From: Sinomicrobium soli
GTDB taxonomy: Bacteria; Bacteroidota; Bacteroidia; Flavobacteriales; Flavobacteriaceae
Length of the DNA: 64,000 nt
Assembly (NCBI RefSeq): GCF_003285545.1
Contig: NZ_QLNV01000006.1
Coordinates: 62,001-126,000 of the forward strand
Direction of reading: 5' to 3'
Part shown: piece after piece, positions 28,037 to 36,939 of the stretch
How the letters are laid out: every line of letters starts with the position of its first letter
How positions within the stretch are numbered: the stretch's first letter is position 1
The notes under the pieces: generated by a model
Seen by the model: the letters and a program-made list of their open reading frames with translations, nothing else
Database searches by the model: none
Told to the model about the DNA's origin: nothing
Position numbers and translations under genes: made by a program

Positions 28037-28771
28037 ATGAGAATAATACCGGCAATAGATATTATAGAAGGCAAATGTGTACGGCTTTCGAAAGGAGATT
28101 ACAGTACCAGCAAGGTGTACAACGAACACCCTCTCGAGGTGGCCAGACAGTTTGAGGCCCACGGTATAGAATACCTGCACCTGGTAGACCTGGACGGGGC
28201 CAGGAGCAGTCATATCGTAAACTACAGGATACTGGAACAGATAGCGTCGAATACCGGTCTTAAGATCGATTTCGGGGGCGGACTCAAATCGGACGATGAC
28301 CTGAGAATAGCTTTTGAAAGCGGTGCCGCACAGGTTACCGGGGGGAGTATTGCCGTAAAGAACAGGGAGACCTTCCTGGGGTGGCTGGACCGTTACGGCG
28401 CGGAAAAAATTATTCTCGGGGCCGATGTACAGCCCGGTCCGGAAGGAGAAAAAATAGCCATAAGCGGCTGGCTCGAAAATTCAAGTATAGATCTGATCCC
28501 CTTTATCGAAGGATATAACAAAGAGGGGATTGAATATGTGATATGTACGGATATCAGCAAAGATGGTATGCTGAAGGGGCCGGCGTTCGAACTGTATTCC
28601 GGAATACTGGAGCATACCGGAAATACAAAGCTTATCGCTTCGGGCGGGATATCCGCTTTCGAAGAACTTCCCCGCCTTGCAGCCCTGGGATGCGAGGGGA
28701 CCATTATAGGCAAGGCCATTTACGAGGGTAAGATAAGCCTTAAAGAACTTGAAAACTATATTGTGGCCTGA
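28037..28771 (+). CDS. hisA: Phosphoribosyl-formimino-AICAR-ribotide isomerase
   Basis: A 244-residue (beta/alpha)8 barrel. Catalytic Asp8 lies in [13 protein letters not shown] and the second Asp in [10 protein letters not shown] (about residue 172-178). Phosphate-binding motifs are FGGGLKSD and [10 protein letters not shown], mirroring the half-barrel duplication of HisA/HisF. It opens the ProFAR ring to PRFAR. Lies between hisH and hisF. Confidence 0.96.
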   Translation: MRIIPAIDIIEGKCVRLSKGDYSTSKVYNEHPLEVARQFEAHGIEYLHLVDLDGARSSHIVNYRILEQIASNTGLKIDFGGGLKSDDDLRIAFESGAAQVTGGSIAVKNRETFLGWLDRYGAEKIILGADVQPGPEGEKIAISGWLENSSIDLIPFIEGYNKEGIEYVICTDISKDGMLKGPAFELYSGILEHTGNTKLIASGGISAFEELPRLAALGCEGTIIGKAIYEGKISLKELENYIVA

Positions 28772-28811
28772 TGCCGTTTGTGTATCGATCACAGTATCAA
28801 TAGAAAAACAT

Positions 28812-29567
28812 ATGTTGACCAAAAGAATCATCCCCTGTCTTGATATCAAGAACGGAAGAACGGTAAAAGGGGTTAATTTTCTCGACCTCAGGGATGCCGG
28901 AGACCCGGTGGAACTCGCTGCCATATACGCTGCGGAGGGTGCTGACGAACTGGTGTTCCTGGATATTTCGGCCACCGAGGAAAAACGGAAAACCCTGGCC
29001 GAACTGGTCCGGAAAGTAGCGGAAAAAGTGGATATTCCCTTTACGGTGGGAGGGGGGATAGCTGCCGTAGAAGATGTGGAAATACTATTGCATAACGGGG
29101 CCGATAAGGTTTCGGTAAATTCTTCTGCGGTAAAACGCCCCGAACTGATCGATGAACTTTCCGGGCGTTTCGGAAGCCAGTGCGTAGTGGTGGCCGTAGA
29201 TGCCAGGCAGGTAGACGGCCAGTGGAGGGTACACCTGGTCGGGGGCAAGGTGCCTACGGAGATCCCCCTGTATGAATGGGTCACGGAGGCCGAACGGCGC
29301 GGCGCCGGGGAGATACTCTTTACCTCTATGGATCACGACGGGACCAAGAACGGTTTTGCCAATGAAGCCCTGGCACATATTTCCGGACTGGTAAATATCC
29401 CGGTGATCGCTTCGGGAGGGGCCGGGGAAATGCAGCATTTTGCCGACGCCTTCCTGAAAGGAAAAGCTGATGCCGCCCTGGCAGCCAGCGTATTTCATTT
29501 CAAGGAGATGGAGATCAATCCGCTGAAAGCTTTTTTAAGGGCACAGGATATTGCAGTGCGTTTGTAA
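28812..29567 (+). CDS. hisF: Imidazole glycerol phosphate synthase, cyclase subunit
   Basis: A 251-residue (beta/alpha)8 barrel. The ATG at 28812 ([12 protein letters not shown]) is the conserved family start; the frame extends further upstream without similarity. Catalytic Asp11 ([12 protein letters not shown]) and the second Asp in [10 protein letters not shown] are present, with phosphate loops VGGGIA and ASGGAGE. It partners HisH. The gap of 40 nt after hisA is slightly wider than between the other genes. Confidence 0.96.
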   Translation: MLTKRIIPCLDIKNGRTVKGVNFLDLRDAGDPVELAAIYAAEGADELVFLDISATEEKRKTLAELVRKVAEKVDIPFTVGGGIAAVEDVEILLHNGADKVSVNSSAVKRPELIDELSGRFGSQCVVVAVDARQVDGQWRVHLVGGKVPTEIPLYEWVTEAERRGAGEILFTSMDHDGTKNGFANEALAHISGLVNIPVIASGGAGEMQHFADAFLKGKADAALAASVFHFKEMEINPLKAFLRAQDIAVRL

Positions 29568-29592
29568 TCATGGAAGTCGGAAGTCGGGAGTT

Positions 29593-29867
29593 CATCCCGA
29601 CGGTAGGAGAACCCCGAAGGGCTCAACGTAGTTAAATCTCTTTTTAGCCGTTGTGCTGTTGAAGTTCCTTTGGGCTTGGGTTGAGATTCTTCACTGCGTT
29701 CTGAATGACAGGATTGTCATTCCGACGGCAGGAGAACCCCGAAGGGCTCAACGTAGTTAAATCTCTTTTTAGCCGTTGTGCTGTTGAAGTTCTTTTGGGC
29801 TTGGGTCGAGATTCTTCCCTGCCTGCCGGCAGGCAGGGACTACGCTGCGCTTCGCTCTGAATGACAA
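29593..29867. repeat. Two tandem copies of a ~125-bp interspersed-type repeat
   Basis: Copy 1 (29593-29717) and copy 2 (29718-29867) share nearly identical blocks such as GGAGAACCCCGAAGGGCTCA and GTTGTGCTGTTGAAGTT at a constant offset of 125 bases. Both end in CTGAATGACA; copy 2 carries an extra 20-odd bases containing the palindrome CCTGCCTGCCGGCAGGCAGG. The unit resembles non-coding interspersed repeats commonly seen in this phylum. It lies inside the his operon between hisF and hisIE. No ORF of note. Confidence 0.8.
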
Positions 29868-29918
29868 ACTAAATTAACCTGTGTAAACTAACAACTAACA
29901 AACTAAATCACGATCATC

Positions 29919-30515
29919 ATGAATATAGATTTTGAAAAAAACGACGGCCTGGTACCTGCCGTTATACAGGATGCCGAGACCCGGGCCGTACTGATGCTGG
30001 GGTATATGAACGAGGCCGCTTACCAAAAAACCGTGGAAAGCGGTATGGTGACCTTTTTCAGCCGCAGCAAACAGCGTTTATGGACCAAGGGCGAGGAGAG
30101 CGGCAATGTATTGCTCCTGGCCGATATTAAGGCAGACTGTGACGGCGATACCCTGCTGGTCCGGGCATACCCGAAGGGGCCTACTTGCCATACCGGTACC
30201 GATACCTGCTGGAAAGAGGACAACCGCCCGCATTTCGGTTTCCTGTCGGAACTGGAAGGTGTCATTGCCCGGAGAAAAGAGGAAGGAGGAAAGGACAGTT
30301 ATGTGGCTTCCCTTTTCGGGAAGGGGATCAACAAGATCGCCCAGAAAGTGGGAGAGGAGGCCGTTGAAGTGGTTATCGAGGCCAAGGACAACGATAAAGA
30401 CCTGTTTCTCAACGAGAGTGCAGACCTGCTTTTTCACTACCTTATCCTGTTGCAGGCCAAGGGGTATACCCTGGAAGACGTTATCAAAATTCTTAAGGAT
30501 CGGCATAGGAAATAA
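29919..30515 (+). CDS. hisI: Bifunctional phosphoribosyl-AMP cyclohydrolase / phosphoribosyl-ATP pyrophosphatase
   Basis: A 198-residue HisIE fusion for steps 2 and 3 of histidine synthesis. The N-terminal cyclohydrolase has the metal site DCDGDTLLV and the zinc cysteines in GPTCHTGTDTCW. The C-terminal pyrophosphatase (about 105-198) has the MazG-like GEEAVEVVIEA and NESADLLFHYL motifs. It is separated from hisF by 351 nt containing the tandem repeats, so it could have its own promoter or depend on readthrough. Confidence 0.96.
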   Translation: MNIDFEKNDGLVPAVIQDAETRAVLMLGYMNEAAYQKTVESGMVTFFSRSKQRLWTKGEESGNVLLLADIKADCDGDTLLVRAYPKGPTCHTGTDTCWKEDNRPHFGFLSELEGVIARRKEEGGKDSYVASLFGKGINKIAQKVGEEAVEVVIEAKDNDKDLFLNESADLLFHYLILLQAKGYTLEDVIKILKDRHRK

Positions 30516-30540
30516 ATAGTTTCTCAGTATCTTTAGAGAT

Positions 30541-31614
30541 ATGAAGAAAAAAACACGCCCGGCCAGGAAGAGAAGGAGAAACATAGGTTCCGTACCCGGA
30601 ACCATGACGTATACGGGGGTCCGGACAGAAGAGGATTTCTCTATCGAGGTTATAGATTACGACAGGGAAAACTGTACGCATACCGTATTTGACAATGTGG
30701 AAAAGGTATTGCCTTTCTGTACCGGGAACAAGACGACCTGGATCAACGTTAACGGATTGCGGAACGTAAAGGCGATAGAGACCCTTGGCAAACATCTGAA
30801 CTGGCATCCGCTGGTACTCGAAGATATCGTGGACACCTATCAGCGCCCCAAGATCGACGAGTTCGAGGATTATCTTTTTGTGGTGTTCAAAATGTTGTAC
30901 TACCAGGAGGACAGGCTGGTGATCGAACACCTCAGCCTGGTTATGGGGCAGGGATATGTGGTTACTTTTCAGGAAGAACCGCAACAGGATGTTTTCGATG
31001 ACCTGAGAAAACGCATTATAGAAAATCGCGGGCGGGTCAGGAATGAAAAGTCCGATTACCTGCTGTTTATCCTGCTCGACGCCGTTACCGACCATTATTT
31101 CCTGGTGGCTGAAACGCTGGGAGAGAAGATAGAAGATATAGAAGACCAGTTATTTGAGGGAGGGGATAAGGCCGATCTTACCAGGGATATCCTGCTGCTG
31201 AAAAAGGAAACCCTTCGTATGAAACGCTCTGTATTTCCTGCAAGGGAGATCGTCAGCCGTATAGAAAAAACCGATTCCGACCTCATCAGTGCGCATATCG
31301 AGAACTTTTATCGCGATCTTTACGATCATGCCATACAGGTCGTGGAATATATCGAGATGTACCGGGAGATGATCATGAGCCTTATGGAAATGTATATGAG
31401 TACCATAAGCAACAGGATGAATAACATCATGAAGGTACTGACGGTGATCGCCACCATTTTTATCCCCCTGACCTTTATTGCGGGGGTTTACGGCATGAAT
31501 TTTGACAACATGCCCGAACTGCACGGAAAGTACAGTTATTTTATCCTCATGGGAGTCATGCTCCTGATCTTTATCGGGATGTTGTTATACTTCAAAAGGA
31601 AAAAATGGCTGTAG
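30541..31614 (+). CDS. corA: Magnesium/cobalt transporter CorA
   Basis: A 357-residue CorA-family channel for Mg2+ (and Co2+). It has a long acidic cytoplasmic domain and two C-terminal membrane helices (about 295-317 and 330-350), with the signature YGMNFDNMPE in the connecting loop, including the essential GMN. The first 20 residues are strongly basic. It starts 25 nt after hisIE. A TATCTTTA box at 30528-30535 ends 5 nt before the ATG, so it may be transcribed separately with almost no leader. Confidence 0.95.
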   Translation: MKKKTRPARKRRRNIGSVPGTMTYTGVRTEEDFSIEVIDYDRENCTHTVFDNVEKVLPFCTGNKTTWINVNGLRNVKAIETLGKHLNWHPLVLEDIVDTYQRPKIDEFEDYLFVVFKMLYYQEDRLVIEHLSLVMGQGYVVTFQEEPQQDVFDDLRKRIIENRGRVRNEKSDYLLFILLDAVTDHYFLVAETLGEKIEDIEDQLFEGGDKADLTRDILLLKKETLRMKRSVFPAREIVSRIEKTDSDLISAHIENFYRDLYDHAIQVVEYIEMYREMIMSLMEMYMSTISNRMNNIMKVLTVIATIFIPLTFIAGVYGMNFDNMPELHGKYSYFILMGVMLLIFIGMLLYFKRKKWL

Positions 31615-31618
31615 TGAA

Positions 31619-32032
31619 TCAAACACTGCATTCCACATCTGCTTCCAGCAATTGCAGGCAATCCTTGACCGTTTCGATAACGGTATTCATCATCCGCTTG
31701 TTCAGGGTGGAGGAATTCCGTATGTATTCCGCGTATTCCGCTACGGTAAACTGGCCTATGATCATGCCCTTGAGGGAGTTCCGGAACTTGATGTCCTTCT
31801 GGATGGCATTTTCGATATAGTGCAGTTTCTTTTCGGTATTCAGGGTGTAGAACACCCCCTTGTGTTTGTTGGCATAATTCCTGAAAGCCTCTACCAGTAG
31901 TTCCCTTTGCAGTTTGATAACAGGGCGTAGCGTAGCATTCTGAAAGTATTCATCACTACTCATCGTGTCGTAAACCAGTGCATCGGGAATTTCGGGACGG
32001 ATACGGAGCAAGCCTTTTGATCTGTTGTCCAT
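31619..32032 (-). CDS. Conserved hypothetical protein
   Basis: A 137-residue soluble protein, mostly helical by composition. Proteins like it in Flavobacteriia are often labelled glyoxalase, but no vicinal-oxygen-chelate motif is visible here, so I give no function. No signal peptide or membrane segment. It converges on corA with only 4 nt between stops, and stands alone on its strand. Confidence 0.65.
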   Translation of the reverse strand: MDNRSKGLLRIRPEIPDALVYDTMSSDEYFQNATLRPVIKLQRELLVEAFRNYANKHKGVFYTLNTEKKLHYIENAIQKDIKFRNSLKGMIIGQFTVAEYAEYIRNSSTLNKRMMNTVIETVKDCLQLLEADVECSV

Positions 32033-32243
32033 AATAGCAGTTTTATTAAAGGTACTTCTTATATGAACGCTTCCGGAAAGATAGGGGCATAGTTGTTAAC
32101 CATCTTATAAACATCCCTGTACTTTCCACCCGGAAAGGTATTTTAACATCTTATAGGCATATATTGTGTATGGCTTTACTTATTTTTGGATACCGGTTCC
32201 TGACCAAATGTTATTCAGGCATGAATTTTGTTGTACGTGGCGT

Positions 32244-32930
32244 ATGAAAAGTCTATTTTTTATATTTGTTTTGCTGGGGGTTACGGCCCGCTTATCGGCC
32301 CAGGGAGATATCCCCATAAAGTCCGTTCCCATTCCGGCGGAAAAAAAGTCACTCCCCAAAAGCAATTCGGCCGGGGAAGGAGGCTCCATTCTCAATACGC
32401 CCGATATCATGGAATCTCCCATGCTTAATCCCTACAGGAAAAACACAAAGTATACCCTGGACCCCTCCGAGGACCAGAGCAATTTCATGCAGAAAGAACA
32501 GTTTCTCAATCCGGGTGAAAAATACAATTCTAAGATCAACAGGCAGTTTACGGGTACCGAAGGGGAGGACCGCAACGGGAATTATACGACCACCGGTTAC
32601 CTCGGAGACTTTAAGACGAACTCCAAAACAGTGGGCCTGGCCTGCCGGGACCACGAGTATGTGGATGGTGACCGGGTGCGGATTTATCTCAACGACAGCG
32701 TAGTGGTATACGATGTGACACTCGAAGCGGGATTCAAGGTCTTTCACATACCGCTGCAGAAAGGTTTCAACAAGATCGAGTTTCAGGCGTTGAACCAGGG
32801 TAGTTCGGGCCCCAATACGGCCGAACTCCGGGTATTCGGCGACCAGGGAGAGCTGTTGTCGGCCAATGAATGGCTGCTGAATACGGGCGGAAAGGCTACC
32901 ATGATCGTCGTCAAGGACGAGGAAGAATGA
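32244..32930 (+). CDS. Secreted hypothetical protein
   Basis: A 228-residue protein beginning with a clear signal peptide at the ATG 32244 (MKSLFFIFVLLGVTARLSAQ); a longer frame upstream is not used. The middle is polar (SFLNPGEKY-like segments), and the C-terminal half has beta-sandwich-like strands (VRIYLNDSVVVYDVTLEAGF, GFNKIEFQALNQGSSGP), as in adhesion or carbohydrate-binding-like domains. I do not recognise the family. Probably periplasmic or outer-membrane associated. Confidence 0.7.
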   Translation: MKSLFFIFVLLGVTARLSAQGDIPIKSVPIPAEKKSLPKSNSAGEGGSILNTPDIMESPMLNPYRKNTKYTLDPSEDQSNFMQKEQFLNPGEKYNSKINRQFTGTEGEDRNGNYTTTGYLGDFKTNSKTVGLACRDHEYVDGDRVRIYLNDSVVVYDVTLEAGFKVFHIPLQKGFNKIEFQALNQGSSGPNTAELRVFGDQGELLSANEWLLNTGGKATMIVVKDEEE

Positions 32931-32946
32931 TCTGATTCTCTTATTC

Positions 32947-33912
32947 TTATTTTAATGGCAGATCGACCCGGACACCGTTGACCCAGTAGCACGGGCGGTA
33001 AGCGGTGGGGACATTCCCGGTAGCCCCGGTAACATAAATATCGGTACCATCTATATAAATACCATAAGCCTGGGCGTGGTCTTCCAGTTCATGATACGTG
33101 CCGTTGACCCAGTAACAGGCCGTATGTGAGGTGCTGTTCGACCCGTGTTTGTTGACGAATCCCGCAGCGTAAACATCAGATTCACCGGAGGTGATCTGCC
33201 ATACCTCCCCATAGCGGTTGTCGAGTACCACAGGCTCGGTATTTTTCCAGTACATAGGAAATCCGCAGACCGCACTTATATAAAATTCATCTGCATTTTT
33301 CATGTAAATGGTGCTGATACCCTGAAATGACGGTGTATTTTCCGGGAGCTGCAGGGGAAGTCGGGAAGAATGGCCGTCCCAGATAAAAGGGACACGCGGA
33401 TTCAATACGGCAATACTGTCTCCGTATACTCCCGATTCAAAAAAACCGGCAAAATAAGGATGGTCTTCCGCAAAGTCGACCGCGGAAAGTACTCCCAGGC
33501 TATCCGCAGGCATTTCCATACGAACACCATCTTCGTAATATTGAAGAACATGGTCTTTTTCGGAGACAAACTGGTTAAAACTGTATTCCCTGAGAACACC
33601 CCGGGTATCCCGGTACCTGTATATCCGCCTGAATTCATCGTCCACGGCCTGCCTGTATATGGCGGGCTGGCCGGTCAGTGCCTCGAAATCTTCTTCAGAA
33701 GCCGGTTCACCGTTGATCCAATACCCGGTGCGGAGCTGCCGGTGCCGGGAAATGAAGCCACTGACCAGGATATTTCCCTCATGAACCAGTACGGACTGTC
33801 CGCTGCCGAAAACAGCATCAGCTGCATCGTCATCATTCTGACAGCCGGTAAAAAAACAGGTTATAAGCAGTAATAATAAAAGACGCGGTGAAGGTGAAAC
33901 GAAAGTTTTCAT
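32947..33912 (-). CDS. Lipoprotein with beta-propeller-like repeats
   Basis: A 321-residue lipoprotein (lipobox TGC, Cys24, then QNDDDA, suggesting surface exposure). The sequence repeats short blocks: a GYWINGEP, MYWKNTEP, CYWVNGTY, CYWVNGVR series alternating with DVYAAGF and DIYVTGA motifs. This pattern of blade-like repeats suggests a small beta-propeller or a stack of such units. No catalytic motif is visible and the role is unknown. It is transcribed divergently from the YncE-like propeller gene, 247 nt apart, and convergently to the secreted protein gene (16 nt between stops). Confidence 0.7.
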   Translation of the reverse strand: MKTFVSPSPRLLLLLLITCFFTGCQNDDDAADAVFGSGQSVLVHEGNILVSGFISRHRQLRTGYWINGEPASEEDFEALTGQPAIYRQAVDDEFRRIYRYRDTRGVLREYSFNQFVSEKDHVLQYYEDGVRMEMPADSLGVLSAVDFAEDHPYFAGFFESGVYGDSIAVLNPRVPFIWDGHSSRLPLQLPENTPSFQGISTIYMKNADEFYISAVCGFPMYWKNTEPVVLDNRYGEVWQITSGESDVYAAGFVNKHGSNSTSHTACYWVNGTYHELEDHAQAYGIYIDGTDIYVTGATGNVPTAYRPCYWVNGVRVDLPLK

Positions 33913-34159
33913 GTGTTATGTGGCATTTTAATGGTGTGTGTATTCATATACCCGGGGCCGATGGTCAGTCGGAGGTCGTTACACGTAGTAGATGTGATGC
34001 TCTGATATAGGTTGCGCGAAACCGTAAGGAGAAATGTTAAAATCGGAAAAAGTATCCGGGATATGAATTTTTTAGAGGTGATATCATTATATTTGTTATA
34101 TAGAATCATTCTTAATAAAGACCTCCGGATCATAGCGTATTAACCTTTAAAAAAGTATT

Positions 34160-35212
34160 ATGAAAAAAGCAGAACGACAATTCTTAGTGGCAGGTACACT
34201 ATTGTTGACGGTTGGTCTGGTGCAGCGGGCTGCCGCCCAGCAGATTGAAAAAACCGTAAAACCGGGAGAGCAGATTTACGAGATCGTATACAATGACAAG
34301 GATCATTCGGTGTACGTGGCCTCGTTCGGCCCGATGTCCAAAGAGATTTTTGAAAGCAAGCAGTTCCGCTCCCGTATATATAAACTGGATGCTGACGACC
34401 TGACGGTTTCGGATAGTATAGATGTTTCGTCAGCGCCTGCATTCGGCCTTGGTATAAACCGAAAAACCCAGACCTTGTATACTTCCAATACTGTTTCGGG
34501 GAGTGTATCGGCTATCGATCTGGCTACCGGTGAGGCCATTGCCGAAATAACCGCCCCGCAGGGGGAGGCCCATACGCGGGAAGTGGTGGTTGATGAGGCC
34601 ACCAATACGGTATATGTCACCGACCCCGGAGAAGAAAGCAGGGTGTGGGTTATTGACGGGGCTTCAAATACCCTTAAGACTACCATAGCAAACACGGGAA
34701 ACCTTACTACGGGCATAGCCCTGGACCAAAAGGAAAACGTGCTGTATGCATGTAATCTCGGGGATAACAATATTGTGGAGATCGATCTTAAAACGCACAA
34801 GGTGGTGAAAACGTTTCCGGCCGGTGGTGAAAAACCTACCAACCTGGCATATGATCCTCGCGGAAAACGTCTTTTCGTATCCAACCAGGGAACGGGAAAT
34901 GTTTCGGTACTCGATGCTCATTCCGGAAAGGTGATCAGGACTATCCCCACGGGAGAAGGTGCGCTGGGCATATCTTTCAACCCCAAAAAGAAACTTCTTT
35001 ATATTGCCAACAGACAGGCAGGTACGGTGACTGTGGTGGATACCGGTAACTATGCGGTATTGAAAAACCTGAAAACAGGGACCCATCCGAATACGGTGGC
35101 CATTGATGTCAAGTCAGGAAATGCCTATGTAACCAACAAGGCCCGTAGTGACAGGGACAATCCTTCCCTGAAGGACCCGGAAGGAGATACCGTGAGCCTT
35201 ATTAGCTTATAA
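34160..35212 (+). CDS. Secreted YncE/YVTN-family beta-propeller protein
   Basis: A 350-residue protein with a signal peptide (ends RAAAQ) and seven-fold-type YVTN repeats. Examples are TVYVTDPGEE, LLYIANRQAGTVTVVD, RLFVSNQGTGNVSVLD and NAYVTNKAR. Such propellers are periplasmic or surface binding proteins; E. coli YncE binds DNA in vitro, and the natural ligand is usually unknown. A TATATTTG box at 34088-34095 is a candidate -7 element. Single gene, ending at a strong terminator. Confidence 0.85.
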   Translation: MKKAERQFLVAGTLLLTVGLVQRAAAQQIEKTVKPGEQIYEIVYNDKDHSVYVASFGPMSKEIFESKQFRSRIYKLDADDLTVSDSIDVSSAPAFGLGINRKTQTLYTSNTVSGSVSAIDLATGEAIAEITAPQGEAHTREVVVDEATNTVYVTDPGEESRVWVIDGASNTLKTTIANTGNLTTGIALDQKENVLYACNLGDNNIVEIDLKTHKVVKTFPAGGEKPTNLAYDPRGKRLFVSNQGTGNVSVLDAHSGKVIRTIPTGEGALGISFNPKKKLLYIANRQAGTVTVVDTGNYAVLKNLKTGTHPNTVAIDVKSGNAYVTNKARSDRDNPSLKDPEGDTVSLISL

Positions 35213-35233
35213 TAATTAATAAACAACTATATA

Positions 35234-35269
35234 AAAAACGCCGGAGACTGCATATTCCCGGCGTTTTTT
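35234..35269 (+). terminator. Intrinsic terminator after the YncE-like gene
   Basis: Stem AAAAACGCCGG (35234-35244) with CCGGCGTTTTT (35258-35268), 13-nt loop, followed by T residues. It lies 22 nt after the stop codon. Confidence 0.85.
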
Positions 35270-35304
35270 ATTGTTTCTGTGCAAACAGTGAGCGTTGTCT
35301 TTCG

Positions 35305-36177
35305 TCAGACCTTTAACGCTTTCATGTATACGGCATCATTTTTAAGGCTTTCCAAAGGCGAAACAGGATATTGTTCCTGTTCTACGATAAAGTGCCGGAT
35401 ATTGCTTTTAAGAACGCTGCGAAGTGTTTTCTTAACATCCACGCTCCCGTCACCGAGATCGCACTGCAGGGGTTTTCCGTCCTTGATGTTATAGTCTTTG
35501 ATATGGCATAATTCATAGCGTTTCCCGTACTTTTTAAGATGGGCGGCCGTGTCTGCACCGGCAACATCGATCCAGCAGAGATCGAGTTCGAACAAGACGT
35601 TTTCCGGGTCGGTGTTTTCGATCAGGAATTCCTGGGGCAGTTTTCCCTCCAGTGGCCTGAAGGAATAATCGTGGTTGTGATAACCGAATTTCAGCCCGGC
35701 CTTGCTGACTTCCTCCCCGGTCTTGTTGAATTGCTCGGCGATCCGTTTCCAGTCGTCCCAGCTCTTCTGGGCGCCGATATGGGGGCACAGGATGTATTTT
35801 AACCCGGCACCTTCGGCCATTTCGATATTTTTTTTGAGTTTGTCCGGGTTATCGGTCACGGCGTGGTAGTTGAAGTGGGTACTCACCATATTTACGCCTA
35901 TGTCACCGAGAAAAGTTTTCATTTCCTGCGGGGCCATTCCCCAGAGGAATCCCTTTTTCCCTGCATAGCTTTCGAACTGTCTGTATCCCATGGCGGCGAG
36001 TTTTTTCATCACCCCCCTGGGGTCCTGTGGCAATACATCCCTCACGCTGTACAACTGTACCCCGAAAGGATCGATGGACCTGCTTTTCAATACCCCGGCC
36101 ATCAGTTCGCCCTGTCCCAGGGCAACAGTACCTGCGGTAAGTATTCCGGTACTCCTGATAAAATTTCGTCTGTTCAT
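35305..36177 (-). CDS. Sugar phosphate isomerase/epimerase-like TIM-barrel protein, Tat-type signal
   Basis: A 290-residue protein of the xylose-isomerase-like TIM-barrel family. The start is set at 36177 (MNRRNFIRSTG), which gives a twin-arginine signal (NRRNFI) followed by a hydrophobic stretch. Metal/substrate motifs typical of the family are visible: HFNYHAV, YILCPHIGAQ, FGYHNHDYSF, FELDLCWIDVAG, ELCHIKDYN and FIVEQEQY, supplying His, Glu and Asp ligands. It probably works in the periplasm on a sugar derivative that cannot be named. It is divergent from the TetR gene, and the operator at 36280-36305 lies between them. Confidence 0.82.
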   Translation of the reverse strand: MNRRNFIRSTGILTAGTVALGQGELMAGVLKSRSIDPFGVQLYSVRDVLPQDPRGVMKKLAAMGYRQFESYAGKKGFLWGMAPQEMKTFLGDIGVNMVSTHFNYHAVTDNPDKLKKNIEMAEGAGLKYILCPHIGAQKSWDDWKRIAEQFNKTGEEVSKAGLKFGYHNHDYSFRPLEGKLPQEFLIENTDPENVLFELDLCWIDVAGADTAAHLKKYGKRYELCHIKDYNIKDGKPLQCDLGDGSVDVKKTLRSVLKSNIRHFIVEQEQYPVSPLESLKNDAVYMKALKV

Positions 36178-36279
36178 GTGCAATCGGTATTTAGTGTTTT
36201 ATTTTTTAGTCATTCGGAAAAAGCCATACAATATACAATATTATGCGGGGCTTCGCTTTCTCTCGGAAAATATCAATTA

Positions 36280-36305
36280 AAAATGTCTCAATCATGAGAC
36301 ATTTT
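36280..36305. promoter_or_regulatory. TetR operator 1
   Basis: Perfect inverted repeat with 11-bp arms and a 4-bp spacer: AAAATGTCTCA (36280-36290), ATCA, TGAGACATTTT (36295-36305). It lies just upstream of a TATCTTTA box (36309-36316) and the GTG start of the TetR gene at 36322, and between divergent genes. The core TGTCTC-N6-GAGACA recurs at operator 2. Confidence 0.85.
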
Positions 36306-36321
36306 ATTTATCTTTAACCCC

Positions 36322-36879
36322 GTGAAAGCAGATACCAGACAAGGAATTATTGAAGCCGCCATTTCCGTATTCAACGGCGATTTATCTGCGCCACTGGAAA
36401 GAGTGGCACAGGAAGCGGGGATTACACGCAGAACATTACATCGCTATTTCAGGGACAGGGACGAGTTGCTGGCCGCCTGCAACCGGTATATGGTATTGGC
36501 TTGCCGGGAAGCCATGGAAGAAGCTTCGCGGAAAGCATCCGGACCGCTTCAGCTGCTCGAATACCAGCTGTATGCTGCCATTGACTGCGGGGTTAAATAC
36601 GCGTTTCTGCGACAGATACACCGTGCTCGTGATCACCATCATACCCACAGCGATAAGAATTGCGAGGATTACGACCGTACCTTCCGGTCCTTTAACCGTG
36701 TCATAGAAGAACTCAGGGATAAGGGAGAGATCAGTAACCATCTTCCTTCTTCGTGGATAGCAGTGCTGTTTCCGGGAATTGTATCGGCGGCTATCAGCAG
36801 CCTGAAGGACGAGGGAATGCGGGAAAAGGAGGTAAAGAAATTTGCCTGGATCTCCATGAAAAAAGCGATAGGTAATTAA
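36322..36879 (+). CDS. TetR/AcrR-family transcriptional regulator
   Basis: A 185-residue repressor-type protein. Its N-terminal helix-turn-helix includes VAQEAGITRRTLHRYFRDRDELL (about 25-50), the most conserved part of the family. The C-terminal ligand domain is helical and not assignable. The start is GTG at 36322, only 6 nt after a TATCTTTA box, so the transcript may be leaderless. Two matching palindromes, one before its own gene and one before the downstream oxidoreductase, point to autoregulation and control of that gene. The effector is unknown. Confidence 0.9.
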   Translation: MKADTRQGIIEAAISVFNGDLSAPLERVAQEAGITRRTLHRYFRDRDELLAACNRYMVLACREAMEEASRKASGPLQLLEYQLYAAIDCGVKYAFLRQIHRARDHHHTHSDKNCEDYDRTFRSFNRVIEELRDKGEISNHLPSSWIAVLFPGIVSAAISSLKDEGMREKEVKKFAWISMKKAIGN

Positions 36880-36907
36880 GGAGCTGAATAAAATTTTTTA
36901 CACAATA

Positions 36908-36927
36908 ATGTCTCACTTTAGAGACAT
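36908..36927. promoter_or_regulatory. TetR operator 2
   Basis: ATGTCTC-ACTTTA-GAGACAT: the same TGTCTC and GAGACA half sites, with the same 6-bp spacing, as operator 1. It lies between the TetR gene and the FAD oxidoreductase, ending 12 nt before the ATG at 36940. Confidence 0.8.
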
Positions 36928-36939
36928 AAAACGCAATTT

